This document shows positions 49,279 through 57,898 of a stretch of 64,000 bases of DNA, piece by piece. A model generated the notes under the pieces. That model ran no database searches, was not told the DNA's origin, and saw nothing but the letters and a program-made list of their open reading frames with translations. Numbering within the stretch: position 1 is the stretch's first letter; every line of letters starts with the position of its first letter. Source of the stretch: an uncultured Phocaeicola sp. (GTDB lineage: Bacteria > Bacteroidota > Bacteroidia > Bacteroidales > Bacteroidaceae). The stretch lies in NCBI GenBank assembly GCA_948566455.1, contig CAOYQO010000006.1:87406-151405 (forward strand), written 5' to 3'. The position numbers were made by a program, and so were the translations under genes.

Positions 49279-50529
49279 TTATTTATAACTAACCTGTTGC
49301 ATACCAATCAGTCGGTCATACCTCTCTCCAAAGGGCCGGTGGTAAACAAGTATCAGATATTCATTCTCCGTTTCATAGAAATTCCCCTCTGCCTGTGCGG
49401 TGCTTCCTACCGTACTTCCGGGTGCTACATACAGATACTGATAATTATATGCTCCCTGCTTCAGCAATCGGGCACACTCATAAGCGTGAGTCTCCGGGTT
49501 GTATTTCAGCAGATTCTCTTCATTAAAATCATCATACGTGAAAGCTCCTTGCAGATAAAACTTTCCCTCTGTAAGCGGATTCTCCCATAACAGAGAGAAA
49601 TGTACAAAGAAGTAATCTGCTTCCGTATTGTTATCCACCGCTTCATCATACCGTATTACAAAACGTCCATTTTGATCCTGGTCATAACTATAATTGAGTA
49701 GACGAGGCAGGTCCGGTTGCAGCGTGACGTGATAGTAAGGGGCATGATAGCGGATACTTTCCACACCTTGTGAGGCATATCGTGTACTCACCATTTCGAA
49801 ACGGCGGTATTCGTTTCCTGCTGGAAATATCAGCGCACGGTTATGTTCGTAGCGTAACTGGTCAGGGCCAACGTAAGAAGGTTGAAGATTGGTAACTTCG
49901 TTGTCTGTACGATTATCCTGTAAAACGTGCACTTTGATTTCATTCTGAGGGTTACGAATGGGATACCCCTTATGCTGGATACTGAAGCTGACTTGCTGAT
50001 GGTTTTTGTTACGATCTATCTCTGTATCACTGCTGACTTGTGCTGATATGTTTACCTCTTTCTCCAATATCCGGAAGCAAGTGCTGAAAGCGGGTTTATT
50101 CTTGCCCTCTGCATCATCATAAACCAACAGACGATAGTTACCGGAAAGTTTGGGACGTACCTGGTCATTGGGAAGCGTTAGGCGATAGTGTGTGTAGGGC
50201 AGAGTAGTGTTGACGGAAATATCGTGATCCTCTATCGGATTATCATTGAAACCATCCAGGTATTCTGTTTCGGAAAGGTCGGACGGGGTCCAGTCTGCAT
50301 TGCAATGTGTGAGGACATACTGATAACGATGGTAATCGTGCGTGAGGTGGTCGAATGAGATTTCTACAGTTTCACCTTCACCTAACCGGATGACGGCAGG
50401 AGCCATATAGTCGTTGTTGGCGATGACCTGCACCGTATGTATATGCGGGTTATAAACTTCTGTACGTTGGGCATGTGCTCCACAACAGATAAGTATACAA
50501 ATTAAGAACAATGGCAAGGTTTTCTTCAT
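49279..50529 (-). CDS. Type IX secretion plug-domain protein (DUF5103)
   Basis: 416 residues with a signal peptide (ending AHAQ, residue 21). The mature protein is nearly all beta-strand, with the DUF5103/T9SS plug domain features DYMAPAVIRLGEGETVEISFDHLTHDYHRYQYVLTHCNADW near residue 40 and a C-terminal YLILVYHRPFGERYDRLIGMQQV. The family is widespread in Bacteroidetes, including gut species that lack a full type IX system; a plug protein of this type seals the SprA translocon in Flavobacterium. Here no other T9SS gene is near. It overlaps mtgA by 4 bases, so the two are translated together. Confidence 0.8.
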   Translation of the reverse strand: MKKTLPLFLICILICCGAHAQRTEVYNPHIHTVQVIANNDYMAPAVIRLGEGETVEISFDHLTHDYHRYQYVLTHCNADWTPSDLSETEYLDGFNDNPIEDHDISVNTTLPYTHYRLTLPNDQVRPKLSGNYRLLVYDDAEGKNKPAFSTCFRILEKEVNISAQVSSDTEIDRNKNHQQVSFSIQHKGYPIRNPQNEIKVHVLQDNRTDNEVTNLQPSYVGPDQLRYEHNRALIFPAGNEYRRFEMVSTRYASQGVESIRYHAPYYHVTLQPDLPRLLNYSYDQDQNGRFVIRYDEAVDNNTEADYFFVHFSLLWENPLTEGKFYLQGAFTYDDFNEENLLKYNPETHAYECARLLKQGAYNYQYLYVAPGSTVGSTAQAEGNFYETENEYLILVYHRPFGERYDRLIGMQQVSYK

Positions 50530-51224
50530 TTCTTTTCTGCTTTTTCTACCGGAGGGAATTTGGGAACTAACTTCATCAACCTTAATATCTGTGACTGTCT
50601 GCGCAGGATGTAAGCTGACGGGTGTGCGGAATCAAAGCGTATGGGGTTAGGAAGGGTTGCTGCAATCAATGCACTTTGACCTGCTGTTAGTTTAGCAGCA
50701 GTGGTGTGGAACTTGTATTTGGCGGTAGCTTCTGCTCCATAAATACCTTTTCCCATTTCGATAGAGTTAAGATATACTTCCATGATCCGTTCTTTCGACC
50801 AACAGAGTTCAATAAGCCAGGTGAAGTAAACTTCAAGTCCTTTTCGCGTCCATGAAGATTGGGGCCAAAGAAATACATTTTTTGCAGTCTGTTGGCTGAT
50901 GGTACTGGCTCCTCGCTTCCGCTTTCGTGTTTCATTCTCTTTCATAGCTTTTTTTATTTCTATGAAATCGAAACCATTGTGAGTAGCAAAGCGATTGTCT
51001 TCCGAAGCGATTACCGCCATCGGCAGGTGAGGAGAGATTTTATCAAAAGAAACCCAACTGTGATGCCAGACCGGTTTTTCGCCTTTAAAAATCTGTTGAG
51101 TACTCCGGATAACCATGAGGGGAGTGAAGTAAACGGGAATAAAACGATAGATCACCACTGTGAGAATAGTGGAGATAAAGAAAAAGAGTATCAGATTGCG
51201 TAGGATTCGCAAAACCTTCTTCAT
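50526..51224 (-). CDS. mtgA: Monofunctional biosynthetic peptidoglycan transglycosylase
   Basis: 232-residue GT51 enzyme. One membrane anchor (about residues 8-30) is followed by the transglycosylase domain: VIASEDNRFATHNGFD near residue 72 (catalytic Glu of the EDxxFxxHxG motif), RKRGASTISQQTAKNVFL near residue 101 (the GGSTISQQ motif with Ala), and KERIMEVYLNSIEMGKGIYGAEAT near residue 143. It polymerises lipid II into glycan strands. The stop overlaps the start of the plug-domain gene. Confidence 0.95.
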   Translation of the reverse strand: MKKVLRILRNLILFFFISTILTVVIYRFIPVYFTPLMVIRSTQQIFKGEKPVWHHSWVSFDKISPHLPMAVIASEDNRFATHNGFDFIEIKKAMKENETRKRKRGASTISQQTAKNVFLWPQSSWTRKGLEVYFTWLIELCWSKERIMEVYLNSIEMGKGIYGAEATAKYKFHTTAAKLTAGQSALIAATLPNPIRFDSAHPSAYILRRQSQILRLMKLVPKFPPVEKAEKK

Positions 51225-51259
51225 ATTTATTGCCGTGGCTTTTGTTGGTTAGTAACGTA

Positions 51260-51350
51260 CTACGAGCTACAAGTACGGACGCTTTTAGGTGTGATAGCAA
51301 AATCTTTGCTTTTTCCTAAAAAACATTGCGTAGCAACTTGTAGCTCGTAG
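51260..51350. repeat. 14-bp inverted repeat built from heptamers between ompA-like gene and mtgA
   Basis: CTACGAGCTACAAG (51260-51273) and CTTGTAGCTCGTAG (51337-51350) are perfect reverse complements 63 bases apart; a further CTTGTAG follows at 51359-51365. The same two heptamers occur at 12678-12698. Confidence 0.75.
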
Positions 51351-51366
51351 CTTTGTATCTTGTAGC

Positions 51367-52041
51367 TTATTTACCTGCTTCTGCGTTCTTAATCATCTGT
51401 TCGCTGGCATACATATAGATATCCACACGACGGTTTTGACTGGCTGTCATGCTGTCATCATACTGATTGTAGCCTACGCCTTCCACTTGCTTGAATTGTG
51501 CAGGAGAAACGCCGCAATCCTGCAGATAGTTTTCTACAGTATATGCACGGTCTTTTGAAACTTTCATGTTTGCTTCATAAGTACCTACTTTATCTGTATG
51601 GCCTACGATAGCAATGTCCGTTGTAGGGTCTTCCTTCAGAATCTGGGCCAGTTCGCGCAAAGAAGCTTTTGATGTATTGCTCAATGCTGATGAATTAAAA
51701 CCAAACAGGATGCCTGATTCGAAAGTTACTTTTACAGCAGCAAGTCCGTTGGTATCGGTTACTTTCTCTACTTGTGCACCTTCAATTTTGGCAGCTTCGG
51801 CAGCTTTCTTATCCATCTTATGGCCAATGGCAACACCGGCACCTGTACCTACTGCCGCACCGACAGCCGCACCGATAGCTGCGCCCTTACCTTTACCGAT
51901 AAGTCCGCCAATGATAGCACCGGCTGCTGCGCCTGATCCACCACCAATCACACCGCCTTTTGCAGTATTGTTCATTGTACTGCAACTTCCTAATAATATA
52001 GCACCGCTCAATAACAGTACACTAATTTTCATCTTTTTCAT
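51367..52041 (-). CDS. OmpA-family lipoprotein with glycine zipper
   Basis: 224 residues. A lipoprotein signal (LLGSC, Cys20) is followed by a glycine-zipper segment (about residues 29-75, with GGVIGGGSGAAAGAIIGG and AAVGAAVGTGAGVAIG) and a C-terminal OmpA domain (about 105-215). It has the peptidoglycan-binding residues in VGHTDKVGTYEANMKVSKDRA and QNRRVDIYM. It anchors the outer membrane to the cell wall in the manner of Pal or YiaD. A -7 element TAACTTTG lies at 52086-52079. Confidence 0.92.
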   Translation of the reverse strand: MKKMKISVLLLSGAILLGSCSTMNNTAKGGVIGGGSGAAAGAIIGGLIGKGKGAAIGAAVGAAVGTGAGVAIGHKMDKKAAEAAKIEGAQVEKVTDTNGLAAVKVTFESGILFGFNSSALSNTSKASLRELAQILKEDPTTDIAIVGHTDKVGTYEANMKVSKDRAYTVENYLQDCGVSPAQFKQVEGVGYNQYDDSMTASQNRRVDIYMYASEQMIKNAEAGK

Positions 52042-52078
52042 AATTTGTTCTTTTAAAAATGTTACTATGTTTGTAATG

Positions 52079-52086
52079 CAAAGTTA
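52079..52086 (-). promoter_or_regulatory. -7 element TAACTTTG of the OmpA-family gene
   Basis: An exact TAnnTTTG on the minus strand 38 bases before the ATG. No -33 TTTG at normal distance. Confidence 0.5.
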
Positions 52087-52137
52087 GATATATAACAAAT
52101 ATGTTGATGTTATGTTTAGGTATTTTGTTCTCCTTTT

Positions 52138-53466
52138 TTAGAGAATTTTTCTTTTTATAAGTATAAACCAGAATGTGAGAATAAATCCCTTAGCAATGGT
52201 TGTTGCACTTACAGCCCACCATATGGCGTCTACCCCCATTCCTATGTGTACCAGAAGCAGGGCTACGGGTATACGCATATAGTTGCACGATATACTGATG
52301 ATGGCTGGTGGAATTGTTCTTCCCAATCCGTAAAATACGCCTTGCATGGTAATTTCCAGCATCATGAAGAGCTGTGAATAACCGTCTATACGCAGGAAAT
52401 CACCACCTACGCGGAAAGCCTCCGGTTCGGGTACGAAAATGGAAAACACTTCACTTCCAAAGAAAATGAAGAGTAATGAGCATAGGGTACCGAATATAGA
52501 TGTCATCCAGAGTGTAGTGCGCCAGGCCTTTTTTACTCTTGATTTTTCTCCGGCAGCATAATTCTGTGCAATGAAGGTACTTAATGCGGTAGAGAAACCT
52601 TGCGAGGTATTCTAGGTAATGGCTTCTATTTGTCCTCCGGTAGTGAAAGCCATAAGTCCGATATGTCCCCCTTGTTCCGAAGCCGTACGCGAAAGGAACA
52701 TATTGACAAAGGCAAACAAGGTATTCAGCGTAGCTACCGGAAGCCCGAGCTTGAATATACGGTGGGTGTATTTCTTTTTAAGACGGGTAAGAAAAGGGAA
52801 GCCTCCCAGCAGATTGTCTTTATACCGTAGCTGATAAATGAAAATACCGAATACTGTAGCTTCGGATAACCATGTGGCGAGGGCTGCACCCACTGTTCCC
52901 CAGCCAAAACCGAAGATAAATAACGGGTCGAGTATGATATTCATTATCAACCCGGTACCACTGATGTAGAAAGGTGTCTTGCTTCGTCCTGCCGCATTGT
53001 ATATTCCTGTGAAGGCGGCCGATAAAAATACGAAAGGTAATCCTGTTGAGACAATACGTAGGTAAGTTACGGCATTCTGTGTGATATGCTCTTTCAGTTC
53101 GAATATATGCAGGATAGGATCGGCAAATAGAAATAACAGGGCTGCCCAGCATACAGAAATGAGCAGGGCAATACTGATATTATGCGAAGCGAACTGCCGT
53201 GCATCTTGTTCGCTACGAGCCCCGATAGATTGCCCTACGCTGACTTCAGAACCTACTTTATTCAGCAAGGCTATGGAACCGGACATCCAGGTGAGTATAC
53301 CTACTGCACCGACAGCAGCAACTGCTTCGCTGCCTAAACGGCCCACCCATGCCATGTCCGTCAGGCTGTACGCCATCTGGATAAAGGAAGTAGCCATAAT
53401 AGGTATCGCCAGATTAAATAACTGGCGATTGATAGGCCCTTTAGTCAGATTCTTTGTTCCTTGCAT
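52138..53466 (-). pseudogene. MATE-family transporter interrupted by one amber codon
   Basis: The frame from 53466 encodes a normal MATE N-terminal two thirds (MQGTKNLTKGPINRQLFNLAIPIMATSF onwards) and stops at TAG (52614-52612) after GGQIEAIT. The same frame then continues without interruption, NTSQGFSTALSTFIAQNYAAGEK and on through four more membrane helices, to a stop at 52138, giving 442 codons, the normal MATE length. The expected residue between T and N is Trp, so a single TGG to TAG change (plus-strand base 52613) explains it. It is either a recent pseudogene, strain polymorphism or sequencing error; read-through is possible but unproven. The truncated protein would lack about four helices. 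Confidence 0.85.
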
Positions 53467-53505
53467 GATTTACAGTCTGTAAATTTCGGACTGCAAATTT
53501 ACGGA

Positions 53506-54924
53506 TTATTTGTTAATAATCACACTGCCGGTTGCTTTTCTGTCTATTGAGTTACCGGGAACCTTTTTGTAAGCGACTGTGCCCGGTGCATCTATACTCC
53601 GGGTGAGGGTGTTTTTTCCGTCAATCAGGTCTATGGCAGCTTTAAATAAGTGTTCATTCGGATCTCCTAAAGGAAACATTTCAATGGGAGATACAGTTTG
53701 AGCATCAACGTATGTGAATGCTTCGTCAAGTTGTACATCCGGCGCTATTCCATCAGCATAATCAGTAAAGTCTACTGAATTGTATATTTGACAAACAATA
53801 GGGTGCATCTCCCACTTTTTGTCGTCGCTTGTATATTCCAGTGAACCGACGTTTTTACCTACAGTTGTTTCTCCAATTACCACAACATTCATAAAAGGTC
53901 CCAATGAGTTGATCACCATTTCCGAAGCGGATGCACTGGAACTACTTACTAATACATACAGTGTTTTTAGGTTCAGGTTTTTCCCGTTTGATCCGAGCAA
54001 ACTCTTGTTTGTATTAAATTGGACCTTTTTGTTTTTTTGTTTATCATTGTATTGTAGGTAACCTAATTTGTTGCCAACTTGATTTCCTGGTTGGAGAATG
54101 GTACATAATAAGATACCGGAAGATAATGCTCCACCATTGTTGTACCGTAAATCCAAGACAAATTCATCCACTCCGTTAAAGTCAGAGCCTGAAAGAGATT
54201 TTAAATGGTCGTCGTAAGACGTGTCATCATCGCTTTTCCCTGAAGTGAAATGGTTGTAAAGCAGATAACCTACTTTTTTATTTTTGACCGGACTTTCGAT
54301 GACATTCCATGTATATACCGGATCATCTTCAACTTTCCGGGCTGATGCTAAATTTATTTTTTCATTCTGAATCACAAACTTCTTTGTTGCCGGGTCCCAT
54401 TTGGCTATTGTTAATGAACAGGCTTCGCCACCGGATAATGATGCAAAATTAGCATCTGTCACTGGAGCATCATTGATTTTTGTAATCCAGTCGCCTCGTT
54501 GCAATCCGGCATCATCAGCCGGCGAATCTTTCACTACATATAATACGAGCGCAAGTATGTCCTGATGTGTTTTATCAGCATAAATACCTGTAAATTCAAA
54601 ACCGTATGAATACTCTTCATTTATCGTACTACGCGTATTTCCTCCTGTGAGTTCTTTGATATAGGAGAAATATTGGTGTTTGCTTCCACGAACTTTCCCG
54701 TCTTTATCAGACAGTAATGAATAAAAGAAAGTTTCCGGATCATTCGCATAATTCAGCTTGCCGGCTACCGGTATTTCATTGTACCAATAGTAATGTTCGC
54801 GCATGGTATCCTCTATCCATGCCTGCGTATCAGGACGATCACTGTTACCACTTGGATCGTCATCATCCTTGCAGGCACTTAAAGAGAGACAGATAAACAG
54901 GAATAATAAAGTTTTGATTTTCAT
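53506..54924 (-). CDS. S41-family peptidase (C-terminal processing protease type), lipoprotein
   Basis: 472 residues, with a lipoprotein signal (LSAC, Cys18) and an acidic linker KDDDDPSGN typical of surface-exposed Bacteroides lipoproteins. An N-terminal cap (about 30-95) is followed by a PDZ domain (about 110-190, VVKDSPADDAGLQRGDWITKIN) and the S41 catalytic domain with FVLDLRYNNGG near residue 258, SSSASASEMVINS near residue 327 (nucleophile Ser) and GKNVGS near residue 358 (catalytic Lys). It cleaves proteins near hydrophobic C-termini; the substrate is unknown. It stands 39 bases upstream of the broken MATE gene. Confidence 0.9.
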   Translation of the reverse strand: MKIKTLLFLFICLSLSACKDDDDPSGNSDRPDTQAWIEDTMREHYYWYNEIPVAGKLNYANDPETFFYSLLSDKDGKVRGSKHQYFSYIKELTGGNTRSTINEEYSYGFEFTGIYADKTHQDILALVLYVVKDSPADDAGLQRGDWITKINDAPVTDANFASLSGGEACSLTIAKWDPATKKFVIQNEKINLASARKVEDDPVYTWNVIESPVKNKKVGYLLYNHFTSGKSDDDTSYDDHLKSLSGSDFNGVDEFVLDLRYNNGGALSSGILLCTILQPGNQVGNKLGYLQYNDKQKNKKVQFNTNKSLLGSNGKNLNLKTLYVLVSSSSASASEMVINSLGPFMNVVVIGETTVGKNVGSLEYTSDDKKWEMHPIVCQIYNSVDFTDYADGIAPDVQLDEAFTYVDAQTVSPIEMFPLGDPNEHLFKAAIDLIDGKNTLTRSIDAPGTVAYKKVPGNSIDRKATGSVIINK

Positions 54925-54949
54925 ATATAAGTTCGTTTTATAGTAAACG

Positions 54950-54957
54950 CAAATATA
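54950..54957 (-). promoter_or_regulatory. -7 element TATATTTG of the S41 peptidase gene
   Basis: An exact TAnnTTTG on the minus strand 26 bases before the ATG. Confidence 0.5.
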
Positions 54958-55026
54958 TGAATTTATATTCTTTATTGAGTTAATTTCCGATAGATTATCT
55001 TTTTATTGAACACAGCTTAATACTCA

Positions 55027-55434
55027 TTAAACTTTTCTGTGGATGAACTTTCCCTCTATCCAGTAAGTGGCATGGTTAGCCTTGAACTTTAATATGACAT
55101 AGTTCGGGTCAGTCGGGCCGCCGGGAAAATGGTTGATGAACCAGTCTTGCCAAAGTTCTTGTTTGATGTCTGCATCTGTGATAACTTCTACATCACCGGT
55201 CATGCAAACACTGTCTCCCTGGGCATAGAAACATAAACCACCTTTCGGATTCTTTCGAAAATCAACTGTTTTCCATGAGTCGTTTCCGGTTGACATCCAA
55301 ACGGTTGAAATACCTTCGGCTTTAACCATACTCATTGGTACAGGGCGGGGATATCCCTCTTGGTTAATAGAGGTAAGAACTACTACTTCGCTCTTTTGAA
55401 GCATTTCTGTGGCTTTCTTTTCAAGTGTTTCCAT
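55027..55434 (-). CDS. Pyridoxamine 5'-phosphate oxidase-family flavoprotein
   Basis: 135 residues from the ATG at 55434 (METLEKKATEML); the longer frame to 55512 has a poor N-terminus and crosses a -7 box at 55473-55466. The split-barrel FMN fold is recognisable: VVLTSINQEGYPRPVPMSMVKAEG near residue 17, WMSTGNDSWKTVDFRKNPKGGLCF near residue 46 and the C-terminal HATYWIEGKF. Members act as general-stress (GSP26) or unknown FMN reductases, not as true PdxH. The AraC regulator gene upstream on the same strand may control it. Confidence 0.82.
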   Translation of the reverse strand: METLEKKATEMLQKSEVVVLTSINQEGYPRPVPMSMVKAEGISTVWMSTGNDSWKTVDFRKNPKGGLCFYAQGDSVCMTGDVEVITDADIKQELWQDWFINHFPGGPTDPNYVILKFKANHATYWIEGKFIHRKV

Positions 55435-55465
55435 CTTTTTAATCTGTTTTGTTAATTGAATGGTG

Positions 55466-55473
55466 CAAATATA
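55466..55473 (-). promoter_or_regulatory. -7 element TATATTTG of the PNPOx-family gene
   Basis: An exact TAnnTTTG on the minus strand 31 bases before the chosen ATG, located inside the alternative longer frame, which argues for the short start. Confidence 0.55.
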
Positions 55474-55512
55474 AGTAGCCGGAGATATTCCTTCATTGTA
55501 TAAAAACGACAT

Positions 55513-56331
55513 TTACGCTTCTACGTAAGTCAGCGTGACTTCTTCTTCCGGCGAAGGAAGGGCCAGAAAAGAGTAGGGGGTATTACCTGACATTCTTTTT
55601 ATTTCTCTTGAAAGATGGGGGACATCATAGTATCCTGCATGAACAGCAGTAGATAACAGGTTATCGCAGGTAGCACTCCTCAATAAATCTACCGCATTCT
55701 TGAATTGCATAATTCTGCTGTATATTTTGGGAGTATATCCTGTATTCATTTTGAATTTACGTTCGAATTGTCGTTGGCAGAGACAAATATCTTCCACTAA
55801 TGATTGTACCGGGAGCTTTCCCTGATGACGGTTTATTTGTTCTATGGCAAACGCAATCTGTGGGTCCGTCTGTAGATCATATTTGTATAAAGACTTGATG
55901 AATAATTCTTCTATTATCTTTATTCTGTCTCCAAAGTTATCCTCTTCACATAGTCTTTCTGCAAACGAGGCATCGAAGAAGTTAGTTACTTCATCAGCAC
56001 AGATTCTTTGATTGGTAAGTTCGTGCAGGGGTAATTGTATGAAACGTGATAATCCGGAAGGTAGAAAACGGACTCCCAGCATATGAATGGTTTCCGCATA
56101 AGCTACCAGTTCCGAGTAACTATTCATCGGTCCAATGAAGTAGGAACGGTAAGGTTTCATGGTTAGCCTGCCATCTACCGTCTGTGTAGCCTCTCCAAGG
56201 GTGAAGATAAAATCCGTGCATCCGTCGGGAAGTATGTTGATGCGCATTCCATATTCAGGATTGCCTTTAAATTCCCAATATTTGTCAATATAGGGGGAGA
56301 GCAGACTGCATGGTGGGTATTCTTTGTACAT
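55513..56331 (-). CDS. AraC-family transcriptional regulator
   Basis: 272 residues. The N-terminal domain begins YKEYPPCSLLSPYIDKYWEF with NILPDGCTDFIFTLG near residue 32, the DUF6597-type sensor found in many AraC regulators. The C-terminal AraC DNA-binding domain (about 165-265) has LVEDICLCQRQFERKFKMNTGYTPKIYSRIMQF and a second helix-turn-helix around TAVHAGYYDVPHLSREIKRMSGNTPYSF. The ligand is unknown. The PNPOx-family gene follows on the same strand and is a likely target. A -7 element TACCTTTG is at 56359-56352. Confidence 0.88.
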   Translation of the reverse strand: MYKEYPPCSLLSPYIDKYWEFKGNPEYGMRINILPDGCTDFIFTLGEATQTVDGRLTMKPYRSYFIGPMNSYSELVAYAETIHMLGVRFLPSGLSRFIQLPLHELTNQRICADEVTNFFDASFAERLCEEDNFGDRIKIIEELFIKSLYKYDLQTDPQIAFAIEQINRHQGKLPVQSLVEDICLCQRQFERKFKMNTGYTPKIYSRIMQFKNAVDLLRSATCDNLLSTAVHAGYYDVPHLSREIKRMSGNTPYSFLALPSPEEEVTLTYVEA

Positions 56332-56380
56332 AAATTTAGGATGTCATTGCACAAAGGTAATCATTGGCAGGTTATATACC

Positions 56381-56887
56381 TTATTTTTCCATTTCTTTTT
56401 CCGTCATATCTACTTCTCCCTGAAAGTTGATGGACTGGCGGTTTTGCATGTTTACGAATATGGTAGAGGAGCCGTTGCTAAAAATATCGATATCAAAATC
56501 GAATTTATCTTCCGTGCTCCGTGCCGTGAATTTAATTTTTGCTGTTCCTTTCTTATCCCAATCCAGCTTGTAGTCGGTAAGTGGAGCTTTGAAGTTGAGC
56601 CCTTCTCCGCCACCATAAGGAATTGAATAGGCCCTTCCATAATAAGGTAGATGGGATATGATGGAATCGTTTCTGATTTCTACAGAATATGGAGAAGTCA
56701 GCATCACGGACCGTCCCCTTGCAGGAAGTGCCCGGTTCACATCTATTTTATATTTCCCGGATGTGATGAGTTTTTCAACCGCTTGTTTCTTTAGCTCTTT
56801 CTTTTCTTTCTTAGTTTGTGCAGAAAGAGTCGGTATACTGATTGCCATAATCAGCAATAAGGAGAAAATAATTCGGATTGCTTTCAT
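56381..56887 (-). CDS. DUF4251 exported protein
   Basis: 168 residues with a signal peptide (ending LSAQ, residue 24), a charged Lys-rich segment KKEKKELKKQ and then the DUF4251 domain: KYKIDVNRALPARGRSVMLTS near residue 45, SHLPYYGRAYSIPYGGGEGLNF near residue 78 and FVNMQNRQSINFQGEV near the end. The family is restricted to Bacteroidetes, periplasmic, of unknown function. The -7 element TACATTTG is at 56935-56928. Confidence 0.78.
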   Translation of the reverse strand: MKAIRIIFSLLLIMAISIPTLSAQTKKEKKELKKQAVEKLITSGKYKIDVNRALPARGRSVMLTSPYSVEIRNDSIISHLPYYGRAYSIPYGGGEGLNFKAPLTDYKLDWDKKGTAKIKFTARSTEDKFDFDIDIFSNGSSTIFVNMQNRQSINFQGEVDMTEKEMEK

Positions 56888-56980
56888 ACATACTTATATT
56901 TTATGGATTATATATATGGGTAACAATCAAATGTACTGATAAAGATAATCAGGTACGTGCTTATTTAATGATATTTAGAA

Positions 56981-57535
56981 TTATTTTATCAGTCGGTAAA
57001 CAAAAGATGCACCTAATTTGTAGGGTAACCATTCGGCGCTGGCATTTTTGCCCACATACATTTCTCCGGTAGATTTTATATAACCTTTATATCTGGAATG
57101 TTGCCATCCATAGCTTGCGAAAAGGTCTACTGCCCAACGGTCGTTTATTTTAATTTGATAGCCTAAAGTTGCTCCGAAAGACATGCCATTGCCTTTTTGA
57201 TATTTATCATGATTGATATAATTCCATTTTGTGAATTTAAACAGTCTGTGATAACTGCCATATCCTCCTACATAGAGTCCGTTGAATGCTCCTTTAGGGT
57301 AATATCTGCCTTCTACAATTAATTGGCCGAATCTCATAGGGTTGCCCTCGATGCTTTTCCAGGGTGAGTATACGGCATCTCCATTGAATGTCCACTTATC
57401 TGTAAGTTTGGTTTCTGCTGACATGTTCACTACACCCATAGCCCAATACAAAGCGTTCCATTTGAGTTTGGTTTGAGCCTGAACGGCAGATAAAGATAGA
57501 GTTAAAAGGATCAGCAATAGTAATTTTCTCTTCAT
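56981..57535 (-). CDS. DUF3575 outer-membrane-like protein
   Basis: 184 residues with a signal peptide (ending VQAQ, residue 21). The mature part has amphipathic strands with aromatic ends (LKWNALYWAMGVVNMSAE, FGQLIVEGRYYPKGAFNGLYVGGYGSYH, VDLFASYGWQHSRYKG) and ends ASFVYRLIK, like a small eight-stranded barrel. It matches DUF3575, common in Bacteroides and sometimes next to fimbrial or OmpA genes. The function is unknown. It is 93 bases upstream of DUF4251 on the same strand. Confidence 0.75.
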   Translation of the reverse strand: MKRKLLLLILLTLSLSAVQAQTKLKWNALYWAMGVVNMSAETKLTDKWTFNGDAVYSPWKSIEGNPMRFGQLIVEGRYYPKGAFNGLYVGGYGSYHRLFKFTKWNYINHDKYQKGNGMSFGATLGYQIKINDRWAVDLFASYGWQHSRYKGYIKSTGEMYVGKNASAEWLPYKLGASFVYRLIK

Positions 57536-57633
57536 GACGAAACAGTTTAGATATAGTTATTTAGTTAAAGTCTTCTTTGTGTTTTAATTTGTAAGGGGCT
57601 AACAACCAGATGATTTAGCCTGCTTTGAATAAA

Positions 57634-57658
57634 AAAAGGAACTTTCAAAGTTCCTTTT
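57634..57658 (-). terminator. Terminator of tRNA-Lys
   Basis: Arms AAAAGGAAC (57634-57642) and GTTCCTTTT (57650-57658) with a TTTCAAA loop. On the minus strand it ends in a T run. Confidence 0.85.
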
Positions 57659-57661
57659 GTG

Positions 57662-57734
57662 TGATCCGCTTGGGGCTCGAACCCAAGACCCCAACATTAA
57701 AAGTGTTGTGCTCTACCTGCTGAGCTAGCGAATC
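57662..57734 (-). tRNA. tRNA-Lys (TTT)
   Basis: On the minus strand the acceptor GATTCGC pairs with GCGGATC. The anticodon loop CTTTTAA gives TTT (codons AAA/AAG). The D arm GCTCAGCAGGTAGAGC and T arm TTGGG-TTCGAGC-CCCAA are standard. CCA is not encoded. Confidence 0.95.
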
Positions 57735-57760
57735 AAACCTTTATTGCTGTTAAGCGGGCG

Positions 57761-57791
57761 CAAAGATAGAGACATTTTTTGGAAAAGCAAA
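57761..57791 (-). promoter_or_regulatory. Promoter of tRNA-Lys, TTTG-N19-TATCTTTG
   Basis: On the minus strand TTTG (57791-57788), 19 bases, TATCTTTG (57768-57761), 26 bases before the tRNA. Confidence 0.85.
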
Positions 57792-57810
57792 AGGATTTCT
57801 CTTTTTTTCT

Positions 57811-57818
57811 TATCTTTG
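57811..57818 (+). promoter_or_regulatory. -7 element TATCTTTG of ettA
   Basis: An exact TAnnTTTG on the plus strand 80 bases before the ettA ATG, leaving a leader of about 75 bases. The tRNA-Lys promoter is divergent, 20 bases away. Confidence 0.55.
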
Positions 57819-57898
57819 CCAAAGTTTTGTGGCAGATTGCGAAGAGCGCTGCATAGTATTAAAGTAAATACATTATTAATTAATACACTTAAAACTTT

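Noticed and set aside
52138..52506. Separate small membrane protein gene
   Set aside because: It is the in-frame continuation of the MATE gene after the amber codon, not an independent gene.
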